A stretch of 64,000 nucleotides of DNA from Larus michahellis. Taxonomy: Eukaryota; Chordata; Aves; Charadriiformes; Laridae. Below, one piece after another: positions 1-21,483 of this stretch. Each line of letters starts with the position of its first letter. Position 1 is the first letter of the stretch. The notes beneath the pieces were generated by a model. That model was not told the DNA's origin. It made no database searches and worked only from the letters and a program-made list of their open reading frames with translations. The translations under genes and the position numbers were made by a program. The stretch spans positions 55,992,739-56,056,738 of the forward strand of contig NC_133903.1 in assembly GCF_964199755.1 (NCBI RefSeq), given 5' to 3'.

Positions 1-169
1 AATGGCTACTTATGCTACTGCATAACGTCAGTTTTATGAAGAGAAACGTTCCCACTTTATAAATCTTTAGATATAGGTCAGCGTCTCAAAGAATGGAGCT
101 TCCGCTTCAAGAAATGCGTATCAACAGAAAAACCTATACAATCTGGATACCAGCAAGTATTGAAAATCA

Positions 170-8142
<7,973 letters not shown>

Positions 8143-8210
8143 GATGGGCCCCCGTCGGCGGGATCCTCCTCCGATGCTGCCGGGCCCCCCGCGCCCTGCT
8201 CGCTGCCGCA

Positions 8211-8249
8211 CAAGATGGCCGGCCCCGAAGAGACCCGCTTCTCTTCCGG
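8211..8249. promoter_or_regulatory. Candidate YY1 and ETS sites in the SERBP1 promoter
   Basis: AAGATGGCCG near 8212 resembles the YY1 core, and CTTCCGG at 8243-8249 is an ETS/GABPA core on the minus strand. A further GCCGCCAT lies near 8395. Such sites often cluster near starts of housekeeping genes. The assignment is by motif only. Confidence 0.5.
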
Positions 8250-8352
8250 CGCCGGCCACATCCGGGCACCTCACACCCCCCCTCCCTCCGCGCGGGGCAC
8301 GATGGGAACAGTAGGCGGCCGCCGCCCGCCGCCGCCCGCACCCGCCCGCCGG

Positions 8353-8371
8353 ACTACAACTCCCGGCATGC
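8353..8371 (+). promoter_or_regulatory. ZNF143/THAP11-type promoter motif upstream of SERBP1
   Basis: The sequence ACTACAACTCCCGGCATGC differs by one base from the familiar consensus ACTACAACTCCCAGCATGC bound by ZNF143. It lies about 210 bp upstream of the SERBP1 ATG. Confidence 0.75.
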
Positions 8372-8699
8372 CTCGCGCCGCCATTGTGTGTGGCCGCCAT
8401 CGCCGCCGCCCCGGCTGGCCGCCCGGGGGGTGCCCGGGGCCCTGGAGAGGGTTTGCCAGCAGCGGTGACATCAATCCTGACGCCATGAGACTCTGGGTTG
8501 TTTGGGGTATTTTTTTTAAGCGTCTTTCTGAAGCCTGTCGGCAGGCGCCATTCGCCGCCGTTCCCGCTCGTTCTCCTCAGGAGGAGGCGGGCGCCTGGCC
8601 TGTGGGGGCGGCACGGCCTGCTCGTCCCGGCTCTCCTTCGGGGAGAAACTGGTCAGCTCAAGGGTACGCTGAGGGAAAAAAAAAGGGGAAAAAAATCCA

Positions 8700-11600
8700 T
8701 AGACTTTTTTCCTTTTTTTTAACCAATTCTACCAAGTGCAAATTTCCCAAGTGCAACAAAGCACCAGGGCATGTGTAGAGTTTAAGGATTAAATAATGCA
8801 GGCTGGCCGCAACAAAGTTACAGTTTTTATTTATCTGTTAAAACACTTTAGGAGCATACCGAGAGGCCTGCATGAAAGCATGACCTGGTCACAAATTTGT
8901 GCTTTCATGTGTCCGTGTAAATGGACAAATACATGAAAGTACCGAGTATCTCCTTTTTCTTGGGTGTATAATAAAATTTCCTTCTTCCATTAACATTTAT
9001 ACTCATCCAGTTAGCAGATATACACAATTAGAAGACAATATCAAGTAAAAATGGTAAATGTTTGCAGTATTAATTAGTCTTTATAGTTCTAGTTACAGCC
9101 AGTGGGAGTTATATTGAGACATTAAAACATATTGAACTGGCACAGATTTGACACATCCTTCTAAAATACTATTTTCTATGCTCACAGTTTATATCTTTAG
9201 ACAAGTTGCCAGAACGTTTTGCTACCTGTTAGCATAATTAAGTTTGTCCTCAGCAAGGACAATACTCCTAATATCGGCCTTGCCAGTTCCGAGAAGTTAG
9301 ACCACTTTAAATAATTGCTTTAGAAAGTCATTTCATTACATTTGCTCAGCTCTTTCTTGAACGTGCCTTGCTCATAAACTGCAGACTCCATAAACCGACT
9401 GGTTTTGAAAAGTAAGTCCACAGTTTAGTTGCTTCTAGAATAGCTGAAAATTATTTTGGTTGTATCTATTGTTCTTCTTCAGCTTTCCCCGCAGTACCAC
9501 CGCTGGGGCTGCGGGGGATCGAAGCACCGCATCGCTCACGCGAGCAGCTCACCCTGTTCTCGGGTTATTGGCAAGTCATCACGGTAAATTATATCCTCAG
9601 AACTCAAAGTGTTTTCCTCAAACAAGCCTTTTGCTTTTGTGACAAATCAAACGTCACCAAGAAACACACAATTAAAACTCTTTGTATTTACATAGCAGAT
9701 GTTTCCAAGGAAAGCCTTGAACCCATTTCAGCCTCCTGTCCCGTCGCAGACACCGAGGCCATGCTGCATCGCATACATTTTTATGAACAAAATACAAATG
9801 TTTCTCACTTGGAGTGCTGGAGCGCTGCTCGCCAGATGGCGTGGATGGCTTCTTGTTTATAAGAGGGCATTTGTTCACAGAAACTCAGTCTCCTGTCTTT
9901 GGGGCTTGGGATTATTCGCTCAAAGGGAAGCCAGATCATCTCTCTCGCTGCTTTTGCGAGGATTGTGCATATGCAACTCCCCTGTGCTATATTGTAAGCT
10001 GATGTATAGTCCGGATCCAAAATTTTCCAAGTGCAGACATGGCATAATAGGTTATGGCTCACACCTTGAATTAAACATACCCAAACCGGATTCAAAGTAT
10101 TTTAATATAAACCGGGAAATTGATCATCGTGTGGATACAATCACAAAACCCCAGGCTTACTCCTTCTGCATAGCAAGAACCAGGTGTTGCAGGTGCGTGG
10201 TAGGAAGCTCCGGCTCTTCTCGTGACCATCGCACACTTTGGCACGCACCGCCTGCTCGCGCACTGGCATTTACAATAAAGAGGCCCGACAATTAGCCACG
10301 TGGGTTCAAAAGTCCAAATTACAGTGTTGCCCGCCGAATATAATTCACAGTTTTCAGGCACTTCTGGCCACAAGACAACATTTCAATTCATAACATTAAA
10401 AAAGGGGTTTTAAAATTTTTAAACTCACAGGGAGCCTTTACACTGAGGGAGAGTCCTAGCGCTGTACCCACGCGAGCATTGTAGTTCTCCTGTCCCGCAA
10501 AGGACCATCACGGTCAGGAAAGGAGAAGTTACCTGGGTTTAAGCCCTGTTTGAAAAGCAAACTCATTAATTGGCATGTTCAAATTGATAACTTTTGCCTC
10601 ACTCAGCAGGCGCAGCCTTGCAGGAATCCCAACCTGAACACTGACGTGGCAGCTCGTTCCTCCAGCCCACTCCTCGGCAGGACCACAGCCTGCTCTTCTC
10701 TCTGGGGGCAAAGAGGAGAAAATGTTCAAGTCAAAACTTCATGAGCAGCGTGAGCAAAAAGCCTGGCTTCCTACACCTGGGGAGCTCCAGGTGGGTCCCA
10801 CCATGTTCATCGATACCTTGCAGAGGCTGGAGGAGCATTGCTTTCCTTCTGGAGCACTGTTCCTCCTTGCCCTCTGGAGGAGGAATAGCTAAGTCCCTGC
10901 CCTGCACCCAGCTGCCTCCTTTCACAAGGTTTACAAGAAGATAAGGCCTTTCTAGTTGTTGTTGCTCTGTTAATGACACTGGCCAACAAATCCAAAGGTG
11001 ACTGTGGGGATGGCGGGGGCTGTCAGCTTTACACACTCATTGCTTCCTTAGGAAGCTTGGCCAAAATGCGTCTTCTACTGGGACTGCGTTTGTGGACAGA
11101 GCTACAGGTAGGAAGGGCCAGGGGGAAAAAGGGCTCAGGGAAGAAAACGTCTTTCACGGTTTGGTTTGGGCTGAGATGCTGCTGACACCGAGGTTGGTTT
11201 CTGCTCTCCAGCGCGGCTGGCAGGGGCAGCATCCCGGCCACCACACAGGGTGGCTCAGGAGAACCGCAGCCAGCCGCAGCCAAGCCCTCCCGTGCACCGC
11301 TTCAGGGAGAAACGGCTCCAACGGCTTTCCACACCTCAGGCTGCTGACCGTGGATGCGGTTTAGGGACAAAGCTCTCCGTTGTGCAGGGACAGCGTGTGC
11401 CCCGGCTCCTGGCTAGCAGGGCTGCTGCGCGGGGCCATCACACCTCCTTACATCCCGGCCCGTGCTGGATAAGGACAGGGATCGCGCTGCAGCCGGACGA
11501 GGGAAGGACAGATGGCATGGTCTGGGGCTTTGCTACTCTCCGAATGTCGGCAAAATTTCCTGCCAGGGAAACATTCCTGCGCGCTCAGCGATGCTGAACT

Positions 11601-13100
11601 GCAATCGATCCTGGAGGTCTGAACCGCAGACGACCATTGCCCGGGAATTAAATAGCCGAGGACTATTAACTCGGCGCTTCTGCCTCTAATCAAGGATGTA
11701 ACTTGTATATTATGGCTTCCAAATCACCGAAACCGCACACATCGGTCTCAGGACAGTCATCTCGTTAACGCTGCTTGCTGATGCAGTCATTAGTCGCTAG
11801 CAGACAGCACGGGGGTAAATCGAACACGCGCAGAAGACTTCCAAGACCGGGCAGGCTGATGCAGCTCTCCTGCGGAGCACACACTTGTGTTATCGTTTCG
11901 CACTGGAGTAAAACCAACATTTCCACCCCCCGAAGAAGCGGGTTGCTGGTGCTATTTATGGCTGGGACACGCAGCGCTCCTTGGCCGAAGCCGGCCTATA
12001 GATAACCTACCTTGGGAGCCGCTCCTGCGCTGCTTACCAAAAGAGGCACGGAGCGCTTTCTGACACGCTACACGCTTATGCTATTTTCAAGCTTTGCCAG
12101 CAGCTGTCGGTTATCTGCTTATCAAGCAAGAATAGGAAATGCAGCAAGTTGAGGGCAGGGGGAGAAGGATTCGTTTGGGTCCTTGCTTCATTCCCAAAAC
12201 ATGTCTTTCCTAATTTTTAACTTCAGAACCTTTATAAATCTGTTTTGCCGGTTTTCTCCGTATGCATGTGTTACTTTGCTGTCGGAATGTACATTATATG
12301 GACAAGGAGGAGGTGCTGGGGGTTTTTTTGGGGGATTAATCTTTTTCTATGCCATGCAAAATACAGTGATTTCTTGTACAGGAAGAATCATGTTTGCTTA
12401 CGAGTAAAATCAAGTATGGCCATGACTTCTGACCAGTAAAAGAATTTCAAGTGTCACATAATCGTTGCGTGCCACAGAGAAATTTAGTAACTTCTTGCTC
12501 AGTTTGTTCTGGCAATTGTTTTCATTGGATTTTTGATTTGCTGTGTGGAGATACCGACCCTTCAAACCGAGATGCTGTACAGCCACCGTACGGCTTCAGC
12601 AGAGTGAAGTGTGACAGATGACCTATTCCTGGCACTTTTTATAAGCAAAAAATATCGCTGCTGGGGAGCCTGAAGTAGCAGACAGTCAGTGCACGATAGC
12701 AAGCAGACTACCTAAATCTATAACTTTGGCTATTCCTTTGCATTACTAATATAATAACAACGTTTTTGCATTACTAATACAATAACAAAGTACATTAGCT
12801 AAGCGGTACCTAATGCTTGCCGGGGCTTGCTCGTCCCCATGAATACAGCAGGTAGCAAGAGCACTTGTTACCGAGCTGTGGGCATCAGCGCATTTGTGGC
12901 GCAGGGATCCCTTGTGGGAAGAGCTCCTGGAATTAAGCAGCGCTAGGCAGGACAGCAGGAGCGACCGGGAGAAGTCAGGCAGAGCTCCCGAGAAGACACA
13001 CGATCTGCACCACACAGCTTTATCCTCCCACATATTCTGCTCATTTCGGCACAGCACTAGATTTTTTTTTTTTTTCATAGCAGAAAACCCAGCAGTTTCA
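8700..13100. other. Intergenic, AT-richer DNA between SERBP1 and GADD45A
   Basis: No gene is recognised. The segment is not repeat-rich and has lower GC than the flanking islands. The part from about 9,600 to 10,300 has a complex, non-repetitive composition and could hold conserved noncoding elements, which cannot be tested without alignment. The open frames across it do not resemble known proteins. Confidence 0.6.
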
Positions 13101-16100
13101 TTATGAGGAGGGCTGTAAACATGTGAATAACAACAGTGTTTCTACATTAGGTACGTGCATTGAAAAATAAAAAAGCCCGGTACTGCTCTGTGCATTAAAA
13201 TGCGCAACAGACGAGTGGAGCAAATCATGCCGACACAGAACTTCGCTTGGAAATTAAGCCCGACTAATTGAGCTCTGCCTGAACTTTCTTCCCCTGAATC
13301 CTTAAACAACCTGCCAAGCGAGCGTTCTTCCTTAACAGCAGTCAAGGTAAAAGGTATTTTTAGCCGAGAAAACCAGCGCTGGAACTTTACAAAGCAGAAG
13401 GTCGGGTACACCAAACACTGCTTTTATCGCCTCGGCGTGGTTTATTTCTGTGGGCTCTCCTTTACCCACCCCTTCCCCGGGGCTCCCTGGTGCTGTGGAA
13501 GGAGCCACCATCAAATACCTCCCTTGGGACCAGCCCCAGAGGACAGGGGGCTTTGCAGCCTTCCTCATCCAAAAAGACAGAGAAAGAAAAGGGGAGGAAA
13601 AAATGTTTCCCCTTCCCAAAAGGCTCAGCAGAGTGCAGGGATGCCGGGATCTGGGTGCTGCGGGACCGAGGGCAGCCTCTGCGCCCCAGCACCCGTCACC
13701 GGTTAAATGATGCGGTCAGCAACGCTGCACCGAAGAGCTCAGCCCAAGCTGGGCACCGAGCCCTCCGGCCCTCGCCGAGCAGCTCTGGCTGCCGCTGCCA
13801 GCACCCACGGCAGCTCTTCCCAGGGTTATTACTGGGAGAAATTATAGTGGGATAAAACGAAGGTGCCTTAGCGAAACGGCCAACAGCAGCCGTGCGCAGC
13901 AGCACTGGGAAGACTGGGACGTGCCAAAGTGAAACCCGCTGTGCCGGCCGGTAACTGTCTGGGCAGAAAACTGCTCCTCCCTGCTAGCTAAAACTGCCTC
14001 CTGCTTCCACGGGCAGGTTCCCAGCTCGGCTGCAGCCGACACGGCCGCTTTCTGCCTGCTGCTGCCTCCCACGCGCTGCCGTCGCTGCCGCTGTGCTGGC
14101 AAGCCACCCACGGCGCTGCACCAGCAGCCGGATCAGGGCCGTGATGTGGCTGGAAAAAAGCAAAGATGCTGATTTTTTTGCCCATGGTATTTTTTTTTAG
14201 GCTGGCAAGGGTTCGTGCTGCAGCCCCGTGGCTAGGTCAGGAAGGGGAATACGTTAAACCGTGCTCGCAGCCAAGCGTGGGGCAGCCCGTGGACGCACGT
14301 TCCTGTGCTCCCAGCAGCAGGTCCAGCATCGGGAGTCGCATTCCCTCCGCGCCTTCCCTGCTGCCTTCAATGGGGCAGCTCAGCCTCCGAGCCACCGACA
14401 CGCAGCCGCGGTCTTTGCTGCTGGGGAGGGTCAGGTGCCGGGGGGTTGTATCACCCCTGAGAGGCATGTGGGGACACCGGTGGGGTCTCCCACAGGAGCC
14501 TGGATACCTGTCCCTGTCCCTGGTTGCAGGGACCGGGCTGGAGCCGCGCTGGGTGCTCCAGCGCTGCACCGCTCCCGTGAACATCCCCTAGAAAATGCAC
14601 CAAAGCAGCCCGCAAACTAGGGTGTTTCAGGGAAAAGCCATCGGTGTGGCCTTCCATGGCAGCGAGCGGAGCCTGGGGCTGTGTCCTGCCCTGCCTGCGC
14701 CCCTGCCTGTGTCCTGCCTGCAAGCGTGGGCAGCTGGGGCTGGCTGGGCCTTTGGGTTCAAGCATCCCAAAGTTGTAGGTTTGCCCGAAGTCCGAGTCTG
14801 GAGCCGCACTATGCAAAGGGGACACATCTTTGCAGCAAGCCGACTCGCCTGCCCGTATCCAGACCAGATGGACAGTCAGAGTCTGGACTGGCACAGTCCG
14901 TAGGGCACCGAAAACCCCCGGGGTACAATTGTTAATGTGCCCCACGCTGACACTGCTGCCCAGGCTGTCCAGAGAGATTTGGCTGGAGAAGCAGCCACGG
15001 GGATGAAGCCACGTTCAGCAGCGCCGCCTCCGAGCCCTGCCATCTACCAAGCCCGTCTCCGTGCCGAAAACCAGCCCATCCTGTTTGCGTTCCTGGATGG
15101 GAGCCGGCCGGGCTGCAGGGCGTGGAGGGCGGCTGCGGGAGCGCCGGGCCGGGCTGCTGAGCCGGCAGCTTGGCGGGGACCCGGCGAGCGGGGCGAGCTG
15201 CGAGGCAGGAGCAGGCGAGACCGCTCTGAGTCACCCTGCAGCCCTGGCCCTCGGCATCCCCAGCCTTCAGCCCTTCCGCCGGCTGCAGGCTGGCTACAGC
15301 TGCTCTGCAGAGCCCAGTTTTCGGCTGCGGCACCAATAAAAAAGGGCCCATTTGTTTAATGGAGCACAACGCAGGGCAGGGAAGGAGCATACGGTTATTT
15401 TGGGGCACGGCCAAGGCAGGGCTAAGTTAAAGAAGACACAGCTTCCTACCTGGCAGCCGCGGGAGGGCACGGAGCAGGAGCCAGACGTGGGAGCTGGCAG
15501 CTCGGCCAAGCTCCCCGCGGCGCCGGCAGCCCCCCAAGCGTCACGGCACCGCAGCGCGGCACCGGGCTCAGCTGTCCTGAAGCACAGGATGGCCCTTCCC
15601 AGGCACGTCCACCGCCTCCGGACACTCGTGTGAGCAGAAGGACTTCTGGGCTGACAGAGAAATGCAGCAATCAAGAAAAGGGACATTTCTACCATATCAG
15701 GGTATTACTAAAAAAAATCGCGTCGTGCTGCATCTTTAGCTGTAACGATATTGCAGCTGGCTCGCTCCTGCTTATGCTGAGTGCTGCAAACCCCAGCCCC
15801 AAAAAGTCACCAGCTTTACGAGTTAGAAAAGACCCTCTATCCTAAACCCAGCTCCCCACACGCCTGTCCTGCAGCTCTCCCTCCCACTGCCAGCAATTTC
15901 TAATAGAGATTGGTGTTAAACCGACCGGGGACCCTCGTCCTGCCACCCACGTGCCCGTTTGCTGGGCATGCAGATGGTTCTGCCACCCGCAGCACGTCCC
16001 CAGCCTCCCCACGTGAGGGACACCTGCCCCGAGCACGACCCAGCGCTTGCGCTTGTGCTTGGGTTTTCTCACTTGTCCCTGCAGATGCGTTTAAAATAAA

Positions 16101-19100
16101 AATGAGCCGGGCTCGGGTTGTGCCGGTGCCTGTCCCGAGCCCATCCCGGGAGCACCCTGCGCAGGCAGCACGTGGCCGTGGCTGTTTGCACATGGGGCAG
16201 GGCCCCCAGCTCCCCTCGCCCTGCCGGCTTCTCCCTGCCGGCTTCTCCCTGCCAGCTTCGGTTCCGGGAGGACCAGGGCCCTGCAGGACCCCTGGGGAGG
16301 GAGGAGAGGTCCCAGGGGGGGTCTGCACCCCAAATCCTCCTCCCGTGGGTGCCCCCGCAGCAATGTATGCCCGGGGACCCCAAGCTGTCCCCGTCCCCTC
16401 TGCATGGCCCGGAGCAGGCAGGGGGTCTGCGGGGCCCTGGACCCCTGACGTGCCCCCCAGCAGCAGCCTGTGATGGGGCACAGAGGGTTCCTTGCTTCGG
16501 AGCAAGGAGAGATGTTGCACCCAAGGGTGGCTTTGCAGCGCGGCGTGTGGTGGCATGGACTCCCTGCTCCTTGCAGAGGACAGAGCCCATGGGGACAGGG
16601 GTCTCTCAGCTGGGGGAGCTGCGGGGACTGGAATGGGGGGGAAGAGCCCCCCATGGGACCTGCAAACCCCCATGCAGCCAGTCATATCCGCACAGAGCAC
16701 TCCTGGGGAGAAGGCGTTCCTCTGCTTTTTGTGTTTCTGGGCATTTCCCTAATTCTTTGCTCAGGCGGAGCCAGGTTTTGAGGGCACCCTGCCTCCCATC
16801 CGGAGGAGGAGAGAGGCGAGAGGAATCCAGCACTTGCCCCCTGGAGACAGCGGGGGGAGAGATCCCAGAGACCCTGTGCTTGCCACTGGGGTGGTAGTTC
16901 GGAGGCGGCCGCGGTCCTTACACAAAACAAGCACCAGAAGTGCCTGGAGGTGTATTTCCGCACCGATTTTAGCTCTTCCTCGAGAGGCAGAAATACCCCT
17001 GTGAGGAAATACAATTCCCTGCAGCAGGCAGGGAGGAGCAGAGCCATCCCTCTCCTGGAGCATCCCACACGGGCAGCAGCTGGATCCCATGTCCCTTGGC
17101 CAGGCTGTGGCCTCGCTCGGTGCATCGGCGTTATCCCCAGCTCGCTGGCGAGCCCTCCCGCCGGACACCGACGGGGGCATTAAAGCGGCCCTGATTCACC
17201 CCCATGACAGCCTACGAGGGCCACCAGCTCCTCTCGCCAGGGACAAAACCCCTGCAGAGGCATCGGGGAGGCTGGGAACCAGCAAGGAGAATCTCCAAAC
17301 TATCTGGCATGGGGCAAACTGCAGGATTTCCATGGATTTCTGGGCAGGGGGGGATGCGCAGGGGCAGCAGCTCCCATGCAGCAAACCTTACGAGTGCATG
17401 GAAGGCATCGCATCCTCCACCAGCCTCATGGCAGGCTTGGGAATTAGCTGGAACCATTAATGCTGATGCTGTCAGTCCCTAATGAGGTATGTATTTCCAG
17501 AAGGGGAGCATGGCACACGCACCGAGTCTCTGGGCGCTGGCGGCGAGCCCCAGAGGACATCGGCTTCAGCCAACGTGCAGGTCCCAGGCGCTCTCGGACC
17601 ACACGCGCTTGACCGTACCTGCTGCGGCAGCACGTCACCCGGGCGAAGAAATACAAGAAAAGCAAGATCAAACACACCAAAAGCAGGTCACAGAATTGCC
17701 TCTGCTGCAGCTGGGCAAGGCAGCTACTCATTAGGGTGATTACAGGCAGATGAACTACCCCGGCTCTCTGCTAACGAGCGGCGTGGGCTGCCTGACCTGC
17801 GCAGGTCTCTGCAGCCCAAACAAGCCTCTGGGCTGTTGTTGCACATTCAGCTCCGTCCAGCGGCTCCGGAGGTGTCCCCACTGCTCCAGCTCGTCCCAGT
17901 CCCCTGCCCCGGCAAAGGGTCTCACCACCCAACCAGCGCTGAGCCCCCGAATCCCGGTGGCTGCAGCACACCCCGGGCAGGGTCGCGGTGCGTCCCTGGG
18001 GTGCCGGGGAGAGCCGGGGTGCTGCCTCAGCAGTGCCGCTGCCTGCGCGAGGCCACGGCCGGTGTACGGCTGGGGGGATTGAGGCGCAAAGACCATCGCT
18101 TCCGTGGATGGTGCGGGGGGCGAAGGGGGCTGAACCTCATCCAGGGCTGCTGGTGAGGCTGGCACAGGAGCACACAGAGCTTCTGCTCAGAAGAGCACCG
18201 AGGGTTTCGTTCGCCATCACACATGTTCATTAATGCATCGGTCCCAAAAGTGCAATTTCCGGGAGAAGTTTCTAAGAGATCCCAAGTGTCCTCAGCTCCT
18301 GACGGGCCCGTGCAACCTTTGGCTGGCCACTCATCCCTCCTGCTTCCCGCGACAGTAGTCCTCTCATCCACCAGTCAAGTGTGGACGTGTCCTGGTACCT
18401 TAGACCAGAGATGCTCAACCCGTAGCCTGGTAGCAAGACCTCCGACACCTCCCCACGCAGTGGGTTTGACCTGGCGTGGTTCGTTGTCCGCGTTGCATCA
18501 CTCATTGAGTGTCCCAGCGTTAATGTCCCGCGGGGTCCCCGCGGCTGCTGCTTTAGATAAAGAGACAAACGAGCGGAGAGCTGCAGGGCTGCCAGCTCTG
18601 ATAAGGCGCTGCGGGACATGCGGTCCCCGGGCCATGGTGGAGGTCCTCTTCATGGCAAGGTCTTGTTCGTGATGAGGTCCTGTTCATGGTAGAAGTCCTG
18701 TTGATAGTGGAGGTCCTGTTCGTGGTGGGCGTCCCGTTTGCGGCAAGAGTGGGGCTGCCCACTCTGATAACGGGGAATGGGTCCCCAGGGCAGGGGGGAC
18801 ATGTGGGGACACCCTGCCGCAACACAGCTGCCGTAACCACAAACACCACTAAAGATAGACTTTGGCGGACCGCTGGAAGAATCAGACCGAGACACTACTT
18901 TCCTGGCTGAAAAAACATAATAAAAATGCACCAAAAATAGTGGCAATTTGTGCAGCCTGCAGCGAGGGGCCAGACTTTGGTGACGAAGGGCCACGACAAA
19001 GAGCCACCCTGTTGCTCGAGCCACCAGCCCTCTCCATGCGGCAGAGACCTGGCTGGACCAAGGATGTCCCCGTCCCCACTGCGCCCGCCTGGCAGCCTGG

Positions 19101-20480
19101 GCAGCCCCCGCCTGTGAAAAAAAGAGGGGAAAAAAGGGATTTGCGTTCGCCGTGGGCGTGCTGCACACACCAACTGCTGCCTGTGAATCGCTCCGAGCGC
19201 CTCCGATGAAAGAGCCGAAGAACAAAGTGTTATTACCGTAGCGCCTGCAACGCGGGTGGCCACGTGGGGAACGGCACCCGCTCCGCACCGGGAGCTGCTG
19301 CCAGCCCTGTGAGGCCGCCTCCGCCGCCTCCGCGGGCTCTCACCCCCTCCTTCAGGCGGGGATCCCTCCCACGGAGGCTCCTCACAGGCCTGCGACCCCT
19401 TCCTGAAGGAAATCCGCTTTTATTGAGTGTTCAGAGGAGCCCTTTGGTTCACAGCTCACCCTCTTCCAGCCGCTTAGACACAAGCCCCCTCCCCATCTCC
19501 GGAGCATCTCTCCGCCGCTCCATGTTGACAGCTCCCCCCATGTCCTGGGACCCAGCCAGGAGACCGAAAGAGCCAGACCCAATGTGGGGACCCACATGCC
19601 AAGCTGCCACCCTGAAGTCACCCTCCCGCCGCCCCGGGGTGCCTCAGCTGCGGAGACACGGCGTTCCATCGGAGCAGCTCTTCTCCAAGCCACGCACGGC
19701 CACCGCTCGGGAGCCCACCCTGCTGCAGCCCCTGGCAATGGCCAGGCCCAAAAACAAATGAAAAATTGTGAAAAGTCAGTATTTGCCCAGCTCCCAGCCC
19801 AGCTGCAGGGAAGGAGGGAGCTGCACAGTGCAAACAGTAACAGCGGCGCTAGGAATCGCTTTACTTGGATGTATTCAAGCGGGGTAATCATTACACCGGT
19901 AACTGCAAAACAACCAGAGAAAACTGTCTCTTGCCTACAGACTGCTCCTGAGCAGAAAAAGAGGCAAAACCCCTCAAATTAATTAAAAGGCGCTGGCAGC
20001 TCCCATTATGAAAATAAAACCAGCACAGCTTGCTGCTACCGCTCCGGACTGGTCTCTGCAAGCATCCCCGGCTCTCCCAGGGGCTGCAGGACGGGGCTGG
20101 TCTGCCAGACTGCTTCGGGATGAGGGAAACTTCCAGCACCAGGGACCTGTAGGAGAAATGTTTGATTTCCTTAGAAGTGTGTATTCTTTAAAAAAAACCC
20201 TTTACACCATTCATTAAAAAAAAAAAAAAAGTATATTTTAAACGGCTCTGCAGAACTGAATAAAAAAAATAAATTACCTTTGTTGCAAATTTATGTTAAA
20301 GGGTTGGCCTGAAAGCAGGCAGAGCAGAGGGCTTGCTGGTGGGAAATAAGGGAATGCTAGGTCTCCCCGTATGCCCGTGTACCGAGTCGTGCAACGCTAG
20401 CAATACTAAAATTCGGTTTAATGAGCGCTAGTTTGCCGTCGGTTTGCAGGCACCCTGTTTGCAAGTGCTCTGCAGCGATG
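13100..20480. other. GC-rich intergenic DNA without recognisable genes
   Basis: High-GC DNA in which many overlapping open frames occur on both strands by chance. I see no convincing exon, domain or promoter; a short tandem repeat lies at 18.6 kb. Confidence 0.6.
18637..18743. repeat. Imperfect 17-18 bp tandem repeat, about six copies
   Basis: Variants of GTGGAGGTCCTGTTCATG recur at 17-18 bp spacing, with the AGGTCC core near 18641, 18658, 18675, 18693, 18711 and 18729. Confidence 0.8.
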
Positions 20481-20489
20481 CAGCGGCCG

Positions 20490-20600
20490 GGAATCACAGA
20501 ATCCCCTAGGTTGGAAGTGAGCTTTAAGATCATCGAATCCAACGATTAACCTGACACTGGGAGAGCATCCTCCATCCTCCAAGCAAGCACCTGGACAGGG
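20490..20600 (-). repeat. CR1-type LINE 3' fragment, diverged subfamily
   Basis: Contains AATCACAGAATC, AGGTTGGAAGTGAGC and AAGATCATCGAATCCAAC, the usual 3' end of a different CR1 subfamily from the 22-kb copies. The distal limit is uncertain. Confidence 0.7.
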
Positions 20601-21306
20601 CAGGGGGGCACAGGCCGTCACATCCCCTGGCACATCCGCAGCAAGCCAGGGCAGCTCCTCATCCCCTCGGCAGGTGCCACGGTGTCACCACACGTCGCCG
20701 GTGTCACGGGGGAAGTCGGTAGCCCCCGGCTCTGCTCCTGCCCCGCGGGACATTGCTTCTCCGTGATGCCAGGCAGGAAGCAGCTGGTGTCAGATCCCCT
20801 GGAGCATGTTGTCGCTGCATTTTTCTGCTTCTTTCATCCCCTCTAATTCCTCCTAAAGAGCTTCTGGGCTGGGGGGCAGAGAGGCCCTGGGGCTGCAGCC
20901 GCTCCCTGTGCCGGAGGACAGGTTTGGTGGGGAGATGCCACCAGGAGAGGATGTCCCCACCTCCGTCCCACCCTGCTCCCACTGCTCCTGCAGCTGCTGC
21001 CTCCATCCTCCCTGCTTTGAGGTTTCTTACCCTTTATTTTCCTCTGGTTTGGTAGCCCACATCCTCCCAAGGGGAGCCGGGGGCGCCTGCAGCCCCACGG
21101 GGCAGGGAGTTCGGCCTGGCTGCGGCCAGCAGCACCCCATCCCCGCTGCTCCCGCCGGGCTGGCACAGTCCTGGGGTCACCGGCCTCATCCTCTCCCTAA
21201 AAAGGCAGGTCAGGCCCCAGCAGCGAGCGCCAGGACAGGCATTAAAGGTTGAATTTTTCTGTCGCCACATGTTGCGCCTTGGGTAATTTTTTTCTTACCG
21301 CAAAAC

Positions 21307-21337
21307 TACTTTTTTTTTTTTAAAAAAAAAAAAAAAG
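21307..21337. repeat. Adjoining poly-T and poly-A runs
   Basis: A run of T followed directly by a run of A, self-complementary and able to form a hairpin; another T run follows near 21340. Confidence 0.9.
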
Positions 21338-21483
21338 CATTTTTTTTCCTGAGGAGCGGGCGCCAGCGATCCCCCGTTCCGCGCTCCCTCGGGGGCTCCC
21401 CCGGGGCTCGAACCCGCGGCCGCCCCGCTCGCCCCGCCGAGGCCGCCAGGGGGCGCTGGAGAGGCGGCGCCCGCGGGGGCACA

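Noticed and set aside
9699-10295. 198-codon plus-strand open frame
   Set aside because: No recognisable domain and an equally open minus-strand frame; kept only as a candidate noncoding element.
15900-16897. Long overlapping open frames on both strands near 16 kb
   Set aside because: GC-rich sequence with open frames in several phases, no conserved motif and no splice or promoter support.
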